A DNA stretch of 64,000 bases from Phycisphaerae bacterium (GCA_022072505.1 JAJVHU010000031.1:42083-106082); one strand, 5' to 3'. Shown: positions 16,742 through 25,768, numbered from the stretch's first letter. A program made the numbers and translations. The notes: generated by a model not told the origin, from the sequence alone.

Positions 16742-17530
16742 TCAACTGAGGCTCGCCGATGCGTTGGCTGCAATCTCGTATGTGCCTTTCCCGGTGAAAC
16801 GAAGGAATCCCAGATCCCGCAGAACCTGCAACTGCTGCCTGATCTTGGGTCGAACGTTTGAATTGCGTGGGTACAGCGAGCAGAGTTCACCTTCGAACGC
16901 ATAGATGTCATTCAGGTTGATTGATGTACGATTTATGCGCTGGATCATCCGGAGCACATCAAGGGTCCATCCTCGGAGGGACGGTTTGATCCTGGAAAGG
17001 GGTCTTGCTCGCTCGTAATCGCTTCGGACGGATCGGGCGGGGCGCGCAACGCCATCTGAAACGACAGGCAGTTTTCCTTCTCGCGCAATCGCAGACAAGA
17101 CGATGTTGCATCCTATCCACCCAGCGCGACGCGCATAGGGACCAAGCGGCCTTCGCCGCCGGATAGCCGACGACGTGAAAAAGAAAGAGGGAATAAGTAG
17201 CAGATTCCGAACACGCCAATCCGCCGAGTACTGCATGACGAGCAGGTTAGGAACCCGGTTGCCTCGGATGGCCTCAATCATCGCATCATATCCGGCATCA
17301 GGTATGCTCCTTTCGCTCCAGCCCGCCCCGCTTTTCAATTGGAACCTGGCGCCGCACCTTGGGCATTCGTAGTCGGCAGCCCTGGCGTTATTCTTGAGCG
17401 CTCGAAGTTTGTCTGAATCACAGGCGGCGCAGTACATTTCATGAAGCGCCCAATCCTCGGTGACGATCCGGGCGATCTGTGATCGGCTTTTGTATGCGCC
17501 TGCCAGCGTGCTATTCATCGTCAATCGCAT
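16742..17530 (-). CDS. DpnI-like methyl-directed restriction endonuclease
   Basis: 262 residues from the ATG at 17530; a GTG at 17539 and ATG at 17518 are alternatives. The chosen start puts key residues at the same numbers I recall for DpnI: zinc cysteines C34, C37, C56 and C59, catalytic D53 and K66. Shared blocks include YKSRSQIARIVTEDW, GPYARRAGWIGCNIVLS, LRGWTLDVL and the winged-helix IRQQLQVLRDLGFLRFTGKG. DpnI cuts GATC only when the adenine is methylated, so no partner methylase is expected and none is present. The oddity is Q64 where DpnI has E64; QxK versions of the PD-(D/E)XK motif are active in Mrr-type nucleases. Composition is visibly less GC-rich than the neighbours, suggesting transfer. 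Confidence 0.88.
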   Translation of the reverse strand: MRLTMNSTLAGAYKSRSQIARIVTEDWALHEMYCAACDSDKLRALKNNARAADYECPRCGARFQLKSGAGWSERSIPDAGYDAMIEAIRGNRVPNLLVMQYSADWRVRNLLLIPSFFFTSSAIRRRRPLGPYARRAGWIGCNIVLSAIAREGKLPVVSDGVARPARSVRSDYERARPLSRIKPSLRGWTLDVLRMIQRINRTSINLNDIYAFEGELCSLYPRNSNVRPKIRQQLQVLRDLGFLRFTGKGTYEIAANASASLS

Positions 17531-17743
17531 ACTGTTCACTTTTCAGGGCAATCAACTGACGCGGACCCGGAAAACACCCAGATGCTGATCAAATCCGGGA
17601 TGTGATCGTCTATCTCAGGTGTCGCATAACGACGCAAAGCGTCGGGGAGCTTTCTTCTCCTTTGTTGAACGGTCGATCTTGGAAACCTCAGAAAACGTCT
17701 GCTTCATCGAGTCCAAACCCGTTGGAACATCGCGCGCAGTACC

Positions 17744-19408
17744 TCACCACGCCTTTCCCCCCGCCCGCGTGCCGCAGAGGTGGACGCGGATTCCGAGGGC
17801 GTCGGCCATCGCCGCTTTTGCGCAGAGCGCCCGGTCGGCGGCGGCGGCGTCGGTGGCGTAGACCACCTGGACGTGGTTGGCCTTGTGCTTGGCCATCATC
17901 TGGTCCCGAGTGACGTCGTAGAGGACGGCGTGCATGATCGGCCATTGCGGCGTGGTCGCCTGCCGGCGGCGTTGCGTCTCGGACTCGGGAAGCTCGACAA
18001 CCTTCGCTCGCCCGAGGTCCATGTTGAGTCGGTCGCGCTCAATGTAGATCCGCGACCAGACGATCTCGCCGGGCCGGCTTACGCCTTTGAGCGTCGAACC
18101 CCCGAGGCGGAAGTACATCGGCGGTTGGCGCTCGCCGGTCGCTCCGCGCCAGCCGTCGATGAAATGCGCCGGGGGAGCGGCTCCGCTGATCTCGAACACC
18201 CAGACGTATTCCTCCGTCGTTCCGCTGCGGTCCGCGTCGCCCCAGCGAAGATCGTGCAGCGTGTTCTCCACCGGTTCGCCCATCGCCCGATGCACCCAGT
18301 ACGTCATCAGCCCGTCCAGCCCCGCACACTCGTCCACTTCGTTGAAGTGCGGCAGCGGACGCGTGTCGTAGAGCACCTTGCCGTCGCCCGCGGACCGCAC
18401 CGGCGGACGATCCGCGTTGTTGAGCATCCCTTCCACCAGGTCCGAGGCCGGCAGGCAGTCCTTCAGGCCTTGCTGATACTGAATCCCGATCGCGTTGCAC
18501 CCGAACTCGTGCGCCAGGCGCACCGCCGCCACGTACATCCGGCATTGCAGCAGCACCTGCGCCTCGGTCAGCTCCGTCGCCTCGTCACGCCCCAGCACGA
18601 AGCGCATGCCCGCCCGGCGCAACCACTCATACACTTCCCGCCCCTCGGACTCGGGAACCTGCATCGTCGCGGCGTAAAGCGCCGACTGACTCAGCCGCTC
18701 CTTGTACACGCCCGTCGGGTGCAGCAGGTGGTCCGGGATGATCGCGTTGAACATGCCCATGCAGCCCTCGTCGAAGACGCCGAGGATCGCCTTCTCCCGC
18801 TGAAGCTGCGCCGCCAGGGCCTCGCCGAGCTTCCGTTCCTTCGAGGGGATCTTCACGTCCTTGAGGCGCGTGACGTGCTTGAGCGCGTGTCGCACCTCGC
18901 CGTCCTTCAGCCACCACCGCAGCTTCTCGACGAACGTCGGATCCGCGAAGTCCTCCGCCCACAACGTCGAATACGCCACGCCGGCCTTGGTCAGCGAGCC
19001 GTTGAGGTTGAGCATGCCCACCAGCCCCGGCCACTGCCCGGACCAGTTGGCGACGGTGAGGATCGGACCGCGATGCGACGTCAAACCGGCGAGCACATGA
19101 TGCGAGTACTGCCAGACGGCTTCGGCGACGATGAGGCGCGCGTCGGGATCCAGTTCCGCGAAGACGCGCATGCCCTCTTTCTGCGACGCGATGAATCCGT
19201 GCCCGGGGTCCGGCTTGAACGGATGCGCCCGCACGATCTCAAATCCGCAGGACGCCGCCGCTTTGCCGAGCGCCTCCTCCATCTGGGCCTGCGCCGGCCA
19301 GCAGATCCGGTTGGCGGATTCGCGCAAGTCCCCGCTGGCGACGAGGTAGACCTGCCTGGATTTCAGCTTCGCACACCGGACCGCGTGAGGCATCTCATAT
19401 TGCGCCAT
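17744..19408 (-). CDS. L-fucose isomerase-like sugar isomerase
   Basis: 554 residues from the ATG at 19408, preceded by GGGAGG with six-base spacing; the open frame to 19648 has no comparable site. It has the two-domain architecture of the fucose/arabinose isomerase fold: N-terminal segments [33 protein letters not shown] and [17 protein letters not shown], and a C-terminal region with [35 protein letters not shown] and [11 protein letters not shown], the last resembling the conserved end with a metal-binding histidine. These metal-dependent enzymes interconvert aldose and ketose. The true substrate is unknown. It lies downstream of the short-chain dehydrogenase with a 236-bp gap, so co-transcription is uncertain. 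Confidence 0.75.
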   Translation of the reverse strand: MAQYEMPHAVRCAKLKSRQVYLVASGDLRESANRICWPAQAQMEEALGKAAASCGFEIVRAHPFKPDPGHGFIASQKEGMRVFAELDPDARLIVAEAVWQYSHHVLAGLTSHRGPILTVANWSGQWPGLVGMLNLNGSLTKAGVAYSTLWAEDFADPTFVEKLRWWLKDGEVRHALKHVTRLKDVKIPSKERKLGEALAAQLQREKAILGVFDEGCMGMFNAIIPDHLLHPTGVYKERLSQSALYAATMQVPESEGREVYEWLRRAGMRFVLGRDEATELTEAQVLLQCRMYVAAVRLAHEFGCNAIGIQYQQGLKDCLPASDLVEGMLNNADRPPVRSAGDGKVLYDTRPLPHFNEVDECAGLDGLMTYWVHRAMGEPVENTLHDLRWGDADRSGTTEEYVWVFEISGAAPPAHFIDGWRGATGERQPPMYFRLGGSTLKGVSRPGEIVWSRIYIERDRLNMDLGRAKVVELPESETQRRRQATTPQWPIMHAVLYDVTRDQMMAKHKANHVQVVYATDAAAADRALCAKAAMADALGIRVHLCGTRAGGKAW

Positions 19409-19644
19409 GACATTCCTCCCTTGCATCCAGAAGAGGTGAAAACTACCGCGCCGCCGTCTCGCCGGGGAGGGCGGGGGTCCGCTGCCCAGCCGGATCATGC
19501 GCAGACCCGGTTTGCACCAGGCTCCGAAGGCGCGGATTCTCAAGGTACGCAAGCGCCCCCGCGGACCGGGAGATCCTCCGGCGGATTCCGAATGCCCCGG
19601 GACAGACCGCCTGTCGGCAGGCGCCGAAACCGGACCGTCGTCGG

Positions 19645-20466
19645 TCAACCTCTCGGGTGCCAGCCCGCGTCGGCCCAGAGGGCGCCGCTGACCGAGGAGT
19701 TTCTGAGCATGAACACGATGGCCTCGGCGATCTCCTCGGGGCGGATGAGGCGCTTCAACTGCGTGTTCGGAAGAATCTGCTCGCGGATGAGGTCGTCGCC
19801 CAGCGATCGGACCATCGGGGTGTCGGTGAACCCGGGGTGAATGATGGCGCAGCGCACGCCGTAGAAGATCGCTTCGATTGCCAGCGTCGCCTGCGCCCCT
19901 TCGAGCCCGGCTTTCGCCGTCGCGTAGGAAATCTGCCCGCGGTTTCCAGCCTTGGAGACCGAGCCGATCAAGACGATGCCGCCTTGCACGCGCTCATCCG
20001 GAACCCACGGTCCGCGCCGCGCCCGCTTCCGCGAGAGGGCGACCGAACCGACGGTGCGCAGCGCCCAGTAGATCGGCGCGATCAGGTTGATGTCCATCAC
20101 CCGCCGGAACTCGTCCTCGCTGTAGAGGTCGAGGCGCAGCGGTTCGCTGCCGTTGGTGAGCTTGACGGCGAGACGGTCGCGCGTGATGCCCGCCGCCGGA
20201 ACGCAGATATGCACCGCGTCGAACTTCGTCTCCATGTCCGCGAAGACGCGCTCGCGGAACGCCCCGTCCACGACGTCGCCCGAATACGACAGCAGAATCT
20301 CCCGCCCGAACCGGTCGTTGAGCGACCGGGCGAACTCCCGGACCCCCTCGCTGCGGTCCACCGCCCCGATCGCCGCCACGCCCTCTTCCGCCAGCTTCAG
20401 GCACGTCGCCTGACCGATGCCGCTGGCGGCGCCCGTCACCACGGCGACTTTTCCTTCGAGTTTCAT
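19645..20466 (-). CDS. Short-chain dehydrogenase/reductase, possible acetoacetyl-CoA reductase
   Basis: 273 residues. The Rossmann motif TGAASGIG lies at residues 12-19, the VPAAGI segment replaces the usual NNAG, and the catalytic serine and SYATAK (Tyr-x-x-x-Lys) are present with GSVSKAGN before it. The C-terminus ends ALWADAGW, as in SDR reductases that finish with a DGG-type loop. Because it follows phaC on the same strand it may supply the PhaB step (acetoacetyl-CoA to 3-hydroxybutyryl-CoA, NADPH-dependent). Two unusual insertions (around [17 protein letters not shown] and [15 protein letters not shown]) make it longer than typical PhaB of about 246 residues, and 226 bp of repeats separate it from phaC. 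The PhaB role is therefore inference. Confidence 0.75.
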   Translation of the reverse strand: MKLEGKVAVVTGAASGIGQATCLKLAEEGVAAIGAVDRSEGVREFARSLNDRFGREILLSYSGDVVDGAFRERVFADMETKFDAVHICVPAAGITRDRLAVKLTNGSEPLRLDLYSEDEFRRVMDINLIAPIYWALRTVGSVALSRKRARRGPWVPDERVQGGIVLIGSVSKAGNRGQISYATAKAGLEGAQATLAIEAIFYGVRCAIIHPGFTDTPMVRSLGDDLIREQILPNTQLKRLIRPEEIAEAIVFMLRNSSVSGALWADAGWHPRG

Positions 20467-20480
20467 GTGAATCGCTCCTA

Positions 20481-20668
20481 CTTAACCGAGCCGCGTGGCT
20501 TCAGCCCGCGCGAAGCTTCTTAACCGAGCCGCGTGGCTTCAGCCCGCGCGAAGCCTCGCGCGAAACCCATCGCGAAGCTTCGCGCGAAGCCTCGCGCGAA
20601 ACCCATCGCGATGTCTCGCGCGAAGCCTCGCGCGGGGTAAACCCCGCGGCTCAGCGCGGGTCAGTTAT
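20481..20668. repeat. Tandem repeat array between phaC and the dehydrogenase gene
   Basis: Two 36-bp copies of CTTAACCGAGCCGCGTGGCT plus TCAGCCCGCGCGAAGC, starting at 20481 and 20519, are followed by degenerate GCGAAGCCTCGCGCGAAACC units with ATCGCGA at a 36-bp step, then a GGGGTAAACCCC and GAGC/GCTC-rich hairpin. The GCGTGGCTTCAGCCCGCGCG core recurs inside the RHS gene at 62251-62276. This repeat may form strong mRNA structure in the PHA transcript. Confidence 0.75.
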
Positions 20669-20692
20669 TCTGCGGTTCTACTTGGCAGCCCG

Positions 20693-21787
20693 TTACCCGC
20701 TCCTCTTCCCCAGCCACTCCACCGCTTTCGGCCACAGATCCCGATGCGCCTTCGACCCCACCGCCAGCCCGATGTGCCCCGCCGGGAACGTGATCGCCTC
20801 CTTGTCCGTCGACCCCACGGCCGCGTTGAAGGGCAGACTCTGCCCGCACGGCACGAGATGATCGGCGCTCGCCGTCAGGTTCAGCACCGGACACGTGATG
20901 TTCCGCAGATCCACGCGTCGCCCGCCGATGTCGAGCTTTCCCTGGATCAGCTCATTGCGCTGCATGCAATGCTTGACGAACTGGCGGAACATCTCGCCCG
21001 CCACGGGAATGTTGTCGTTCAGCCACGTCTCCATCGCGAAGAAGTCCTCAAGGAACTTCTCGTCGTCCATGTTCTTGTAGAAGTTGACGTACTTGCCGAC
21101 GAGATTGTCCACCGGACGCAGCAGCAGGAACGACCACTGCAACCACTCCGCCGGCGCGTTCCCGAAGACTTCGATCATCTTGTCGACGTCGAAATATTCC
21201 TCCTTCGTCCACAACGCCAGGTGGTGCTCGCTCGACGACCAGTCCACCGGCGCCGCCATCAGGATCAGGTTGCGCACGCGCTCCGGGTGCAGCGCGGCGT
21301 ACATCGCGCTCATCGACCCGCCCATGCAGTAGCCGACGAGGTTGATCTTCTCGACGCCGTTCCGCTCGCAGATCCGCTCGACGCAGTGATGCAGGTAGCG
21401 CTCGATGTAATCCTCCAGGTCGAGGAACCGGTCGCCGTCCGAAGGCACGCCCCAGTCCACGTTGTAGGTGTCGAACCCGCCGCGGACGAAATGCTGAACG
21501 ACGCTCTTGCCTTCCTTCAGGTCGAGAATGTAAGGCCGGTTGACCAGGGCGAAGACGAAGAGCAAAGGCGTCTCATAGCGCGGCGCGGAGGCGTTGTTGT
21601 AATGAATGAGGCGGAGCTTGTCTTCCTTGTAGACGGGCTCGCCCGGCGTGATGCCCACGCGGACGCGCTGCGCGGCGTCGATCACCTTCGGCCAGCTCGC
21701 CGCTTTCGTCAGCGCCTCCTGCCACTGCTTCTGCGTGTCCGACAGCGCCGCGCTCCACATCTGCGTCAGGGTGTCCATCGCGCTCAT
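20693..21787 (-). CDS. phaC: Class III poly(3-hydroxyalkanoate) synthase subunit PhaC
   Basis: 364 residues, the normal length for class III or IV PhaC. It polymerises 3-hydroxyacyl-CoA into polyester granules. The alpha/beta hydrolase fold carries the lipase-like box GYCMGG with nucleophile C154, aspartate D309 (TASADHLVP) and histidine H338 (PAGHIGLAVG). FDTYNVDWGVP and PYILDL are further family marks. The start overlaps the phaE stop by four bases (ATGA), so the two subunits are translationally coupled. The order phasin-thiolase-phaE-phaC on one strand makes a polymer synthesis operon. Confidence 0.93.
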   Translation of the reverse strand: MSAMDTLTQMWSAALSDTQKQWQEALTKAASWPKVIDAAQRVRVGITPGEPVYKEDKLRLIHYNNASAPRYETPLLFVFALVNRPYILDLKEGKSVVQHFVRGGFDTYNVDWGVPSDGDRFLDLEDYIERYLHHCVERICERNGVEKINLVGYCMGGSMSAMYAALHPERVRNLILMAAPVDWSSSEHHLALWTKEEYFDVDKMIEVFGNAPAEWLQWSFLLLRPVDNLVGKYVNFYKNMDDEKFLEDFFAMETWLNDNIPVAGEMFRQFVKHCMQRNELIQGKLDIGGRRVDLRNITCPVLNLTASADHLVPCGQSLPFNAAVGSTDKEAITFPAGHIGLAVGSKAHRDLWPKAVEWLGKRSG

Positions 21788-22254
21788 CGTCCGCCTCCCT
21801 GTTTCGGTTTCCCGCCGGTCCTGCCGCCGCCGGCCGCGCCGCCTTCAAGGTCGTCCACGCGCTTCGACAGCGCGGCGAGCTGATCCAGCACGCGGTCCTC
21901 GAAATTGTGCAGAAACTGCATGAGGTCCGACGTGTCCGCGCGGCTGGGCGCCTGACCGCCGTGCAGCGTCTTCCTCAGGAACTCGTCGAGCTGCTGGCGC
22001 ATCGCCAGGGCGTTCTCCATCGACTTCTTCATCATCTGGAGAAACGCCTCGGAGCGCATGTATTGATCCATCCCCTTCGTCCACGACTCCAGAAACGTCT
22101 GCTGCATCTTCGACAGCATCTCGGCGGGCGAGAACGTCGGCGCGGGAGGCACGGCGCTCGCCGAGACGCCGGGCACGCCCGGCATCTTGCTCATCGCGTC
22201 CGTCCAGAACTTCATCCAGGCGTCGGCGCCGGGGAAAGGGTTGCTTTCGTTCAT
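21784..22254 (-). CDS. phaE: PHA synthase partner subunit, short PhaE-like
   Basis: 156 residues, helical, with no enzymatic motifs. Features are a N-terminal DAWMKFWTDAMSKM, a central LSKMQQTFLESWTKGMDQY segment, then FLRKTLHGGQAPSRADTSDL followed by a coiled coil (FEDRVLDQLAALSKRVDDLE) and a Gly/Lys-rich tail. The arrangement and four-base overlap with phaC identify it as the obligate partner that activates PhaC. It is much shorter than the 340-390 residues usual for PhaE of Allochromatium and nearer PhaR of Bacillus class IV synthases, so the class assignment is by context. The DTSDLMQFLH segment before the coiled coil resembles PhaE C-termini. Confidence 0.75.
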   Translation of the reverse strand: MNESNPFPGADAWMKFWTDAMSKMPGVPGVSASAVPPAPTFSPAEMLSKMQQTFLESWTKGMDQYMRSEAFLQMMKKSMENALAMRQQLDEFLRKTLHGGQAPSRADTSDLMQFLHNFEDRVLDQLAALSKRVDDLEGGAAGGGRTGGKPKQGGGR

Positions 22255-22282
22255 GTTCCTCGCTCCATCGTCCGCAGCTTGC

Positions 22283-23464
22283 TCACCCGCACAGCTCCAC
22301 CGCCACGGCGTCCGCTTCGCCGCCGCCGATGCACAGACAGGCGATGCCGATCCGCCCCTTCGTCCATCGCAGACCGCGCGTCAGCGTGTTCAGAATTCTC
22401 GCGCCGGACGCCCCGATCGGATGACCGATCGACACCGCGCCGCCGTAGGCGTTCACCTTCGCGCGGTCCAGCCCCAGCTCGCGCATCGCCACCATCGGAA
22501 CCACCGAGAACGCTTCGTTGATCTCGAACAGGTCCACTTCGGTTGTCTTCAGCGAAAGCTTTTCGCACAGGCGCTTGATCGCGTGAACCGGAGCGACGGT
22601 GAACCAGTCCGGCTCGGTCGCGTAGTTGGCGTAGCCGAGGATGCGGGCGACGGGCTTAAGCCCCATCGACTTCATCGCCTCCTCGCCGTACACCACCATC
22701 GCCGCCGCCCCGTCATTGATGTTCGACGCGTTGCCCGCCGTGATCGTCCCGTCCGGGGCGAACGCCGGTTTGAGCGCGCTCATCTTGGCGGCGTCGAACT
22801 TGGCGACGTCCTCGTCCATCGACACCGTCTCGACGCCTTTGCGGGACTTGATCTCGACGGGAATGACGGCCTCTTTGTAAAACCCGCTCTGCCACGCCTG
22901 GGCGGCGCGGGTGTAGCTGGCGACGGCGTAGGCGTCCTGCTCCTGGCGGGAGAAGTGGTACTTCGCAGCGCACAGGTCGCCGCACGAGCCCATGTGCTTG
23001 TTCTTGTAAACGTCCCAGATCCCGTCGTGGATCATGCTGTCGATGAGCTCGCCGTGGCCCATCCGGTAGCCCGAGCGGGCCCTGGTGAGGAGGTACGGCG
23101 CGTTGGTCATGCTCTCGCAGCCGCCGGCGACGATCACGTTCGCGTCGCCGCACTGAATCGTCTGCGACGCCATGATGACCGCGCGCAGGCTCGATCCGCA
23201 GACCTTGTTGATCGTCACGGCGCCGATGCTGGTGCTCAGGCCCGCGCCGATCGCCGCCTGTCGGGCGACGTTCTGCCCCAGACCGGCCTGAATGACGTTG
23301 CCGAAGTACACGTGGTCGACGCTTTTTCCGTCAACCCCGCTTCGCTCCAGCGCCTGCCGGATGACCAGACTTCCCAGCTCCGGCGCCCGCATCGACGCCA
23401 GCGCCCCGTTAAACGCCCCGAACGGCGTTCGCACGCCGCCCGCCACGTACACGTTCTTCAACAT
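22283..23464 (-). CDS. phaA: Acetyl-CoA acetyltransferase (thiolase)
   Basis: 393 residues, standard for the biosynthetic thiolase. It condenses two acetyl-CoA into acetoacetyl-CoA, the first step to polyhydroxybutyrate. The catalytic nucleophile is C89 in TINKVCGSSL, the histidine pair lies in FEINEAFS and IGHPIGASGARI, and the second cysteine in CLCIGGG. VRTPFGAFNGAL is the usual N-terminus. It precedes phaE by 28 bp on the same strand. A degradative role in fatty-acid oxidation is possible for thiolases in general, but the operon argues for polymer synthesis. Confidence 0.92.
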   Translation of the reverse strand: MLKNVYVAGGVRTPFGAFNGALASMRAPELGSLVIRQALERSGVDGKSVDHVYFGNVIQAGLGQNVARQAAIGAGLSTSIGAVTINKVCGSSLRAVIMASQTIQCGDANVIVAGGCESMTNAPYLLTRARSGYRMGHGELIDSMIHDGIWDVYKNKHMGSCGDLCAAKYHFSRQEQDAYAVASYTRAAQAWQSGFYKEAVIPVEIKSRKGVETVSMDEDVAKFDAAKMSALKPAFAPDGTITAGNASNINDGAAAMVVYGEEAMKSMGLKPVARILGYANYATEPDWFTVAPVHAIKRLCEKLSLKTTEVDLFEINEAFSVVPMVAMRELGLDRAKVNAYGGAVSIGHPIGASGARILNTLTRGLRWTKGRIGIACLCIGGGEADAVAVELCG

Positions 23465-23640
23465 GCCGATTGCCCCTTCTTCACTCTCGCGCTCTTCCAG
23501 GCCGTCGTCGCTTCCACCCGCCGCGGCACCTCGCGCCTATCCGAAAGGGGGACAGGTCGCGGCCGACCGGATGAGGCGCGGGATCCTATCCCGAGCCTGC
23601 TTCCGGTCGAACCGCGACCTGGTGTTGGGAATCTCAGATA

Positions 23641-24114
23641 TTACTTGATGGGCTTCGGCGGCGCCTTCGCGTCACACTTCTCGCCGCAGCACTCGCCGAA
23701 CAGCGACGCCCAGCTCTTCATCATCTTCGTGCCGGTCTCGGCGACCACGTCGAACCCGCTGCGCATCGTCCCGAAGGCGTCGCGCATCGTCTCCTGCGCC
23801 GTCACCGGCCAGTTCATGTCCTTGCCGCCCTGAGCCTTGTCGATCGTCCGCTTGAAGAAGTCCATGTTCGAGCGGACCTGCGCGTTCATCGCCCCGGCGA
23901 AAAGGTCGAAACTCTCGCGCATCACCGGCGCGAAGTTCCGGGTCATCCGCTCGTTGCTCGTCTTGAAGTCCTCAAAACGCGGATTGAACACCGGCGTCAT
24001 GCCCGCAAAGCGGGTCGTCGCGTCCCACATCCGCGTCGAAGCCTGAACCCCGGCTTCGACCGTCTGTCGCGCCTGGTCCATCATGTCCGTCATAAAATCA
24101 GGTGCCTGAGTCAT
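23641..24114 (-). CDS. Phasin-like granule-associated protein
   Basis: 157 residues from the ATG at 24114, with AAGGGAG nine bases upstream; the in-frame ATG at 24123 is too close to that site. The protein is entirely helical and amphipathic (FMTDMMDQARQTVEAGVQAS, FNPRFEDFKTSNERMTRNF, SNMDFFKRTIDKAQ), as in phasin proteins that coat polyester granules and control their size and number. It ends in a cysteine-containing tail (GECCGEKCDAK), which is unusual. It is the first gene after the divergent promoter, consistent with high expression as the major granule protein and with control by PhaR. Confidence 0.7.
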   Translation of the reverse strand: MTQAPDFMTDMMDQARQTVEAGVQASTRMWDATTRFAGMTPVFNPRFEDFKTSNERMTRNFAPVMRESFDLFAGAMNAQVRSNMDFFKRTIDKAQGGKDMNWPVTAQETMRDAFGTMRSGFDVVAETGTKMMKSWASLFGECCGEKCDAKAPPKPIK

Positions 24115-24190
24115 GTCTTGCATCTCCCTTGCCTGGGGTTTCCGTCCGCCCCCGCGACCTGCCCGGAGGCTCTTGTTCACTGCCGATAAA

Positions 24191-24219
24191 AGTCTACCAC
24201 GTTTTTGCGTTCGCGTCAA
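24191..24219 (-). promoter_or_regulatory. Promoter of the phasin-phaAEC transcript
   Basis: Reading the minus strand, TTGACG and TAGACT are separated by exactly 17 bases, a near-consensus sigma-70 promoter about 77 bp upstream of the phasin ATG. Confidence 0.65.
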
Positions 24220-24222
24220 GTC

Positions 24223-24246
24223 TTTTTTATGCAATTGCAAAAAAAG
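24223..24246. promoter_or_regulatory. Palindromic candidate PhaR operator
   Basis: TTTTTTATGCAATTGCAAAA contains the perfect palindrome TGCAATTGCA at 24230-24239, flanked by near-symmetric T and A runs. It lies between the two divergent promoters, about 11 bases upstream of the minus-strand -35. PhaR regulators are known to bind TGC/GCA-type palindromes and to repress phasin genes and themselves. That this palindrome is the site is inference. Confidence 0.5.
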
Positions 24247-24307
24247 AGGGTGTTTCTTTATATCTATATTATTTACAGTACGTTATAAAACATAACGCGC
24301 CGCCCCT

Positions 24308-24336
24308 TTGACACTTCACCCCCCTTGTCCTATCCT
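24308..24336 (+). promoter_or_regulatory. phaR: Promoter of phaR
   Basis: TTGACA and TATCCT with 17-base spacing, 37 bp upstream of the phaR ATG. This is one of the best sigma-70 matches in the window. Confidence 0.65.
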
Positions 24337-24372
24337 TTCTTTGGTGCGAAGCCACCAAAAAAGGGGGGTGTC

Positions 24373-24981
24373 ATGAGCGAGCCGAAGGCCCGCCAGATCA
24401 TGCAGGTCAAGAAATACCCCAACCGGCGGTTCTACGACACGACGCAAAGCCGGCACGTCACGCTTCAGGAGCTTCATGAGGGGCTGCTGGAGGGCAAGAC
24501 GCTCGAGGTGACCGACACCCGCACCGGGGAGGACATCACGAATGTCATCCTGATCCAGATTCTGCTGGAGAAGGATCCCCCGAAGCTGCACCTCTTCCCG
24601 ACGTGGATCCTTCACGCCCTGGTGCGCTCGAAACCGTCGGCGTTCCGCACCGCGATGGAAGGCTTCCTCGCTCCGCTGACGCATCCGATGGTGCAATCCC
24701 GTCGGCAACTCGATGACGTCATGAACCGGGCGATGTCCGGCGAGATGATCAACCCCCTTGAGTGGGCCCAGGCGATGATGCGCTCCTTCGCGCCGAGAAC
24801 CCCTGACACCGTTCAGAACGGCCGGAGCGACGCGGACGCAACCGCGCCCGAACCCGCGCCGGACTCCACCGTCGAGGTGGAGGATCTGCGACGCCAACTC
24901 GCCGAACTCGCCCGCCGCCTCGAGGCGATCCGCCCCGAATCCCCTTCAACACCACGCCCGCAACAGGGACGTGGCGAATGA
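24373..24981 (+). CDS. phaR: PHA synthesis regulator PhaR
   Basis: 202 residues from the ATG at 24373, preceded by GGGGGGTGTC; the frame open to 24325 runs through the leader. The N-terminus is the PHB/PHA accumulation regulator DNA-binding domain (VKKYPNRRFYDTTQSRHVTL). A middle segment (THPMVQSRRQLDDVMNRAM) is followed by an acidic, proline-rich stretch and a short coiled coil (DLRRQLAELARRLEAI). PhaR binds polymer and DNA: without polymer it represses phasin expression, and polymer releases it. It diverges from the phasin operon across an AT-rich region holding a good palindrome, matching that model. Confidence 0.85.
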   Translation: MSEPKARQIMQVKKYPNRRFYDTTQSRHVTLQELHEGLLEGKTLEVTDTRTGEDITNVILIQILLEKDPPKLHLFPTWILHALVRSKPSAFRTAMEGFLAPLTHPMVQSRRQLDDVMNRAMSGEMINPLEWAQAMMRSFAPRTPDTVQNGRSDADATAPEPAPDSTVEVEDLRRQLAELARRLEAIRPESPSTPRPQQGRGE

Positions 24982-25160
24982 AGACCGAAGAACCGGCAGC
25001 GATCGCGGGCGTGCCGGACCCCTGAAAGGGGCGCGGAGGGTTGGCTGGAGGGGGAGGCGGCGCAGACGACGGAACCCCAGATGCGAGGAAGAAGAATCCC
25101 CAGCGTCGGGGGGGGCAGACTCAAGCGCCGTTTTAGAATCTTCGAAGAACCACGGGAAAA

Positions 25161-25650
25161 GAACGCTCTTGAGTCTCTATGCTGACTCTGGTGCGCGGCA
25201 TCCTGATGATGAAGGCATTGAAGATGCGACGCATCGCGCCCTGACGCCCCGGAGAGGCATCGGTGTGTGCCCCGGAGAGGGGCATCCAAGAGGGGCGGGG
25301 CATCGGATCACGGAAGTTCCGGAGGGACGGTCAAGCGGCGGCGCGACGGGCCTGCGTCTTTACGAAGTCTCTTCCGTCCCTCCGGGACTTCGTTTCCGCC
25401 GCGCGGGCTTCCCAGCACTGGCGTGCTGGGCTGTTTTCCAGCGCCCCTGCCGGGGCTAAGACCGCCGGAGGATCTTCCGGGGCACAACACCTCCCGCCGC
25501 CCCCTCCCCGCAGGGTCGCGTCGCAGGGTCGCGTCGCAGGGTCGCGCCGGATTGTCAGTTCATGCGAATCCCACGTCCCGCAACCGGAGCCAGATGGAGA
25601 CTCAGGAGAACGCTTCCTGACGGGCGCGGCTCGGTTTTGAAACAGAGACC
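25161..25650 (+). repeat. Composite repeat: family B with embedded family D and a terminal family A copy
   Basis: Within the 787-bp gap between phaR and the next gene lies a repeat block related to 45945-46247. It starts GAGTCTCTATGCTGACTCTG, continues with ATGCGACGCATCGCGCCCTG and GGGGCATCCAAGAG, and ends CATGCGAATCCCACGTCCCG then GAGACTCAGGAG. Family D (25352-25490) is inserted in the middle. A family A core (CGCTTCCTGACGGGCGCGGC, then TCGGTTTTGAAACAGAG) follows at 25611-25650. CAGGGTCGCGTCG is tandemly repeated near 25513. No gene was found between 24982 and 25768. Confidence 0.65.
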
Positions 25651-25768
25651 GGATGAGGACCGACATGTCGCCGGGTCGCCTGGCGGGTAGGATGCATCGC
25701 AGGGATGGGCGCAATCCGGGGCTGTCCGGCGCGGGGGGATTGCAGCGGACCGGATGCGGGGACGCGGG

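Noticed and set aside
17780..19840. 686-codon plus-strand open frame
   Set aside because: Antisense to the sugar isomerase and the neighbouring gap; no motif.
20481..20668. CRISPR array
   Set aside because: Repeat units are adjacent and degenerate without unique spacers, and no cas gene is in the window.
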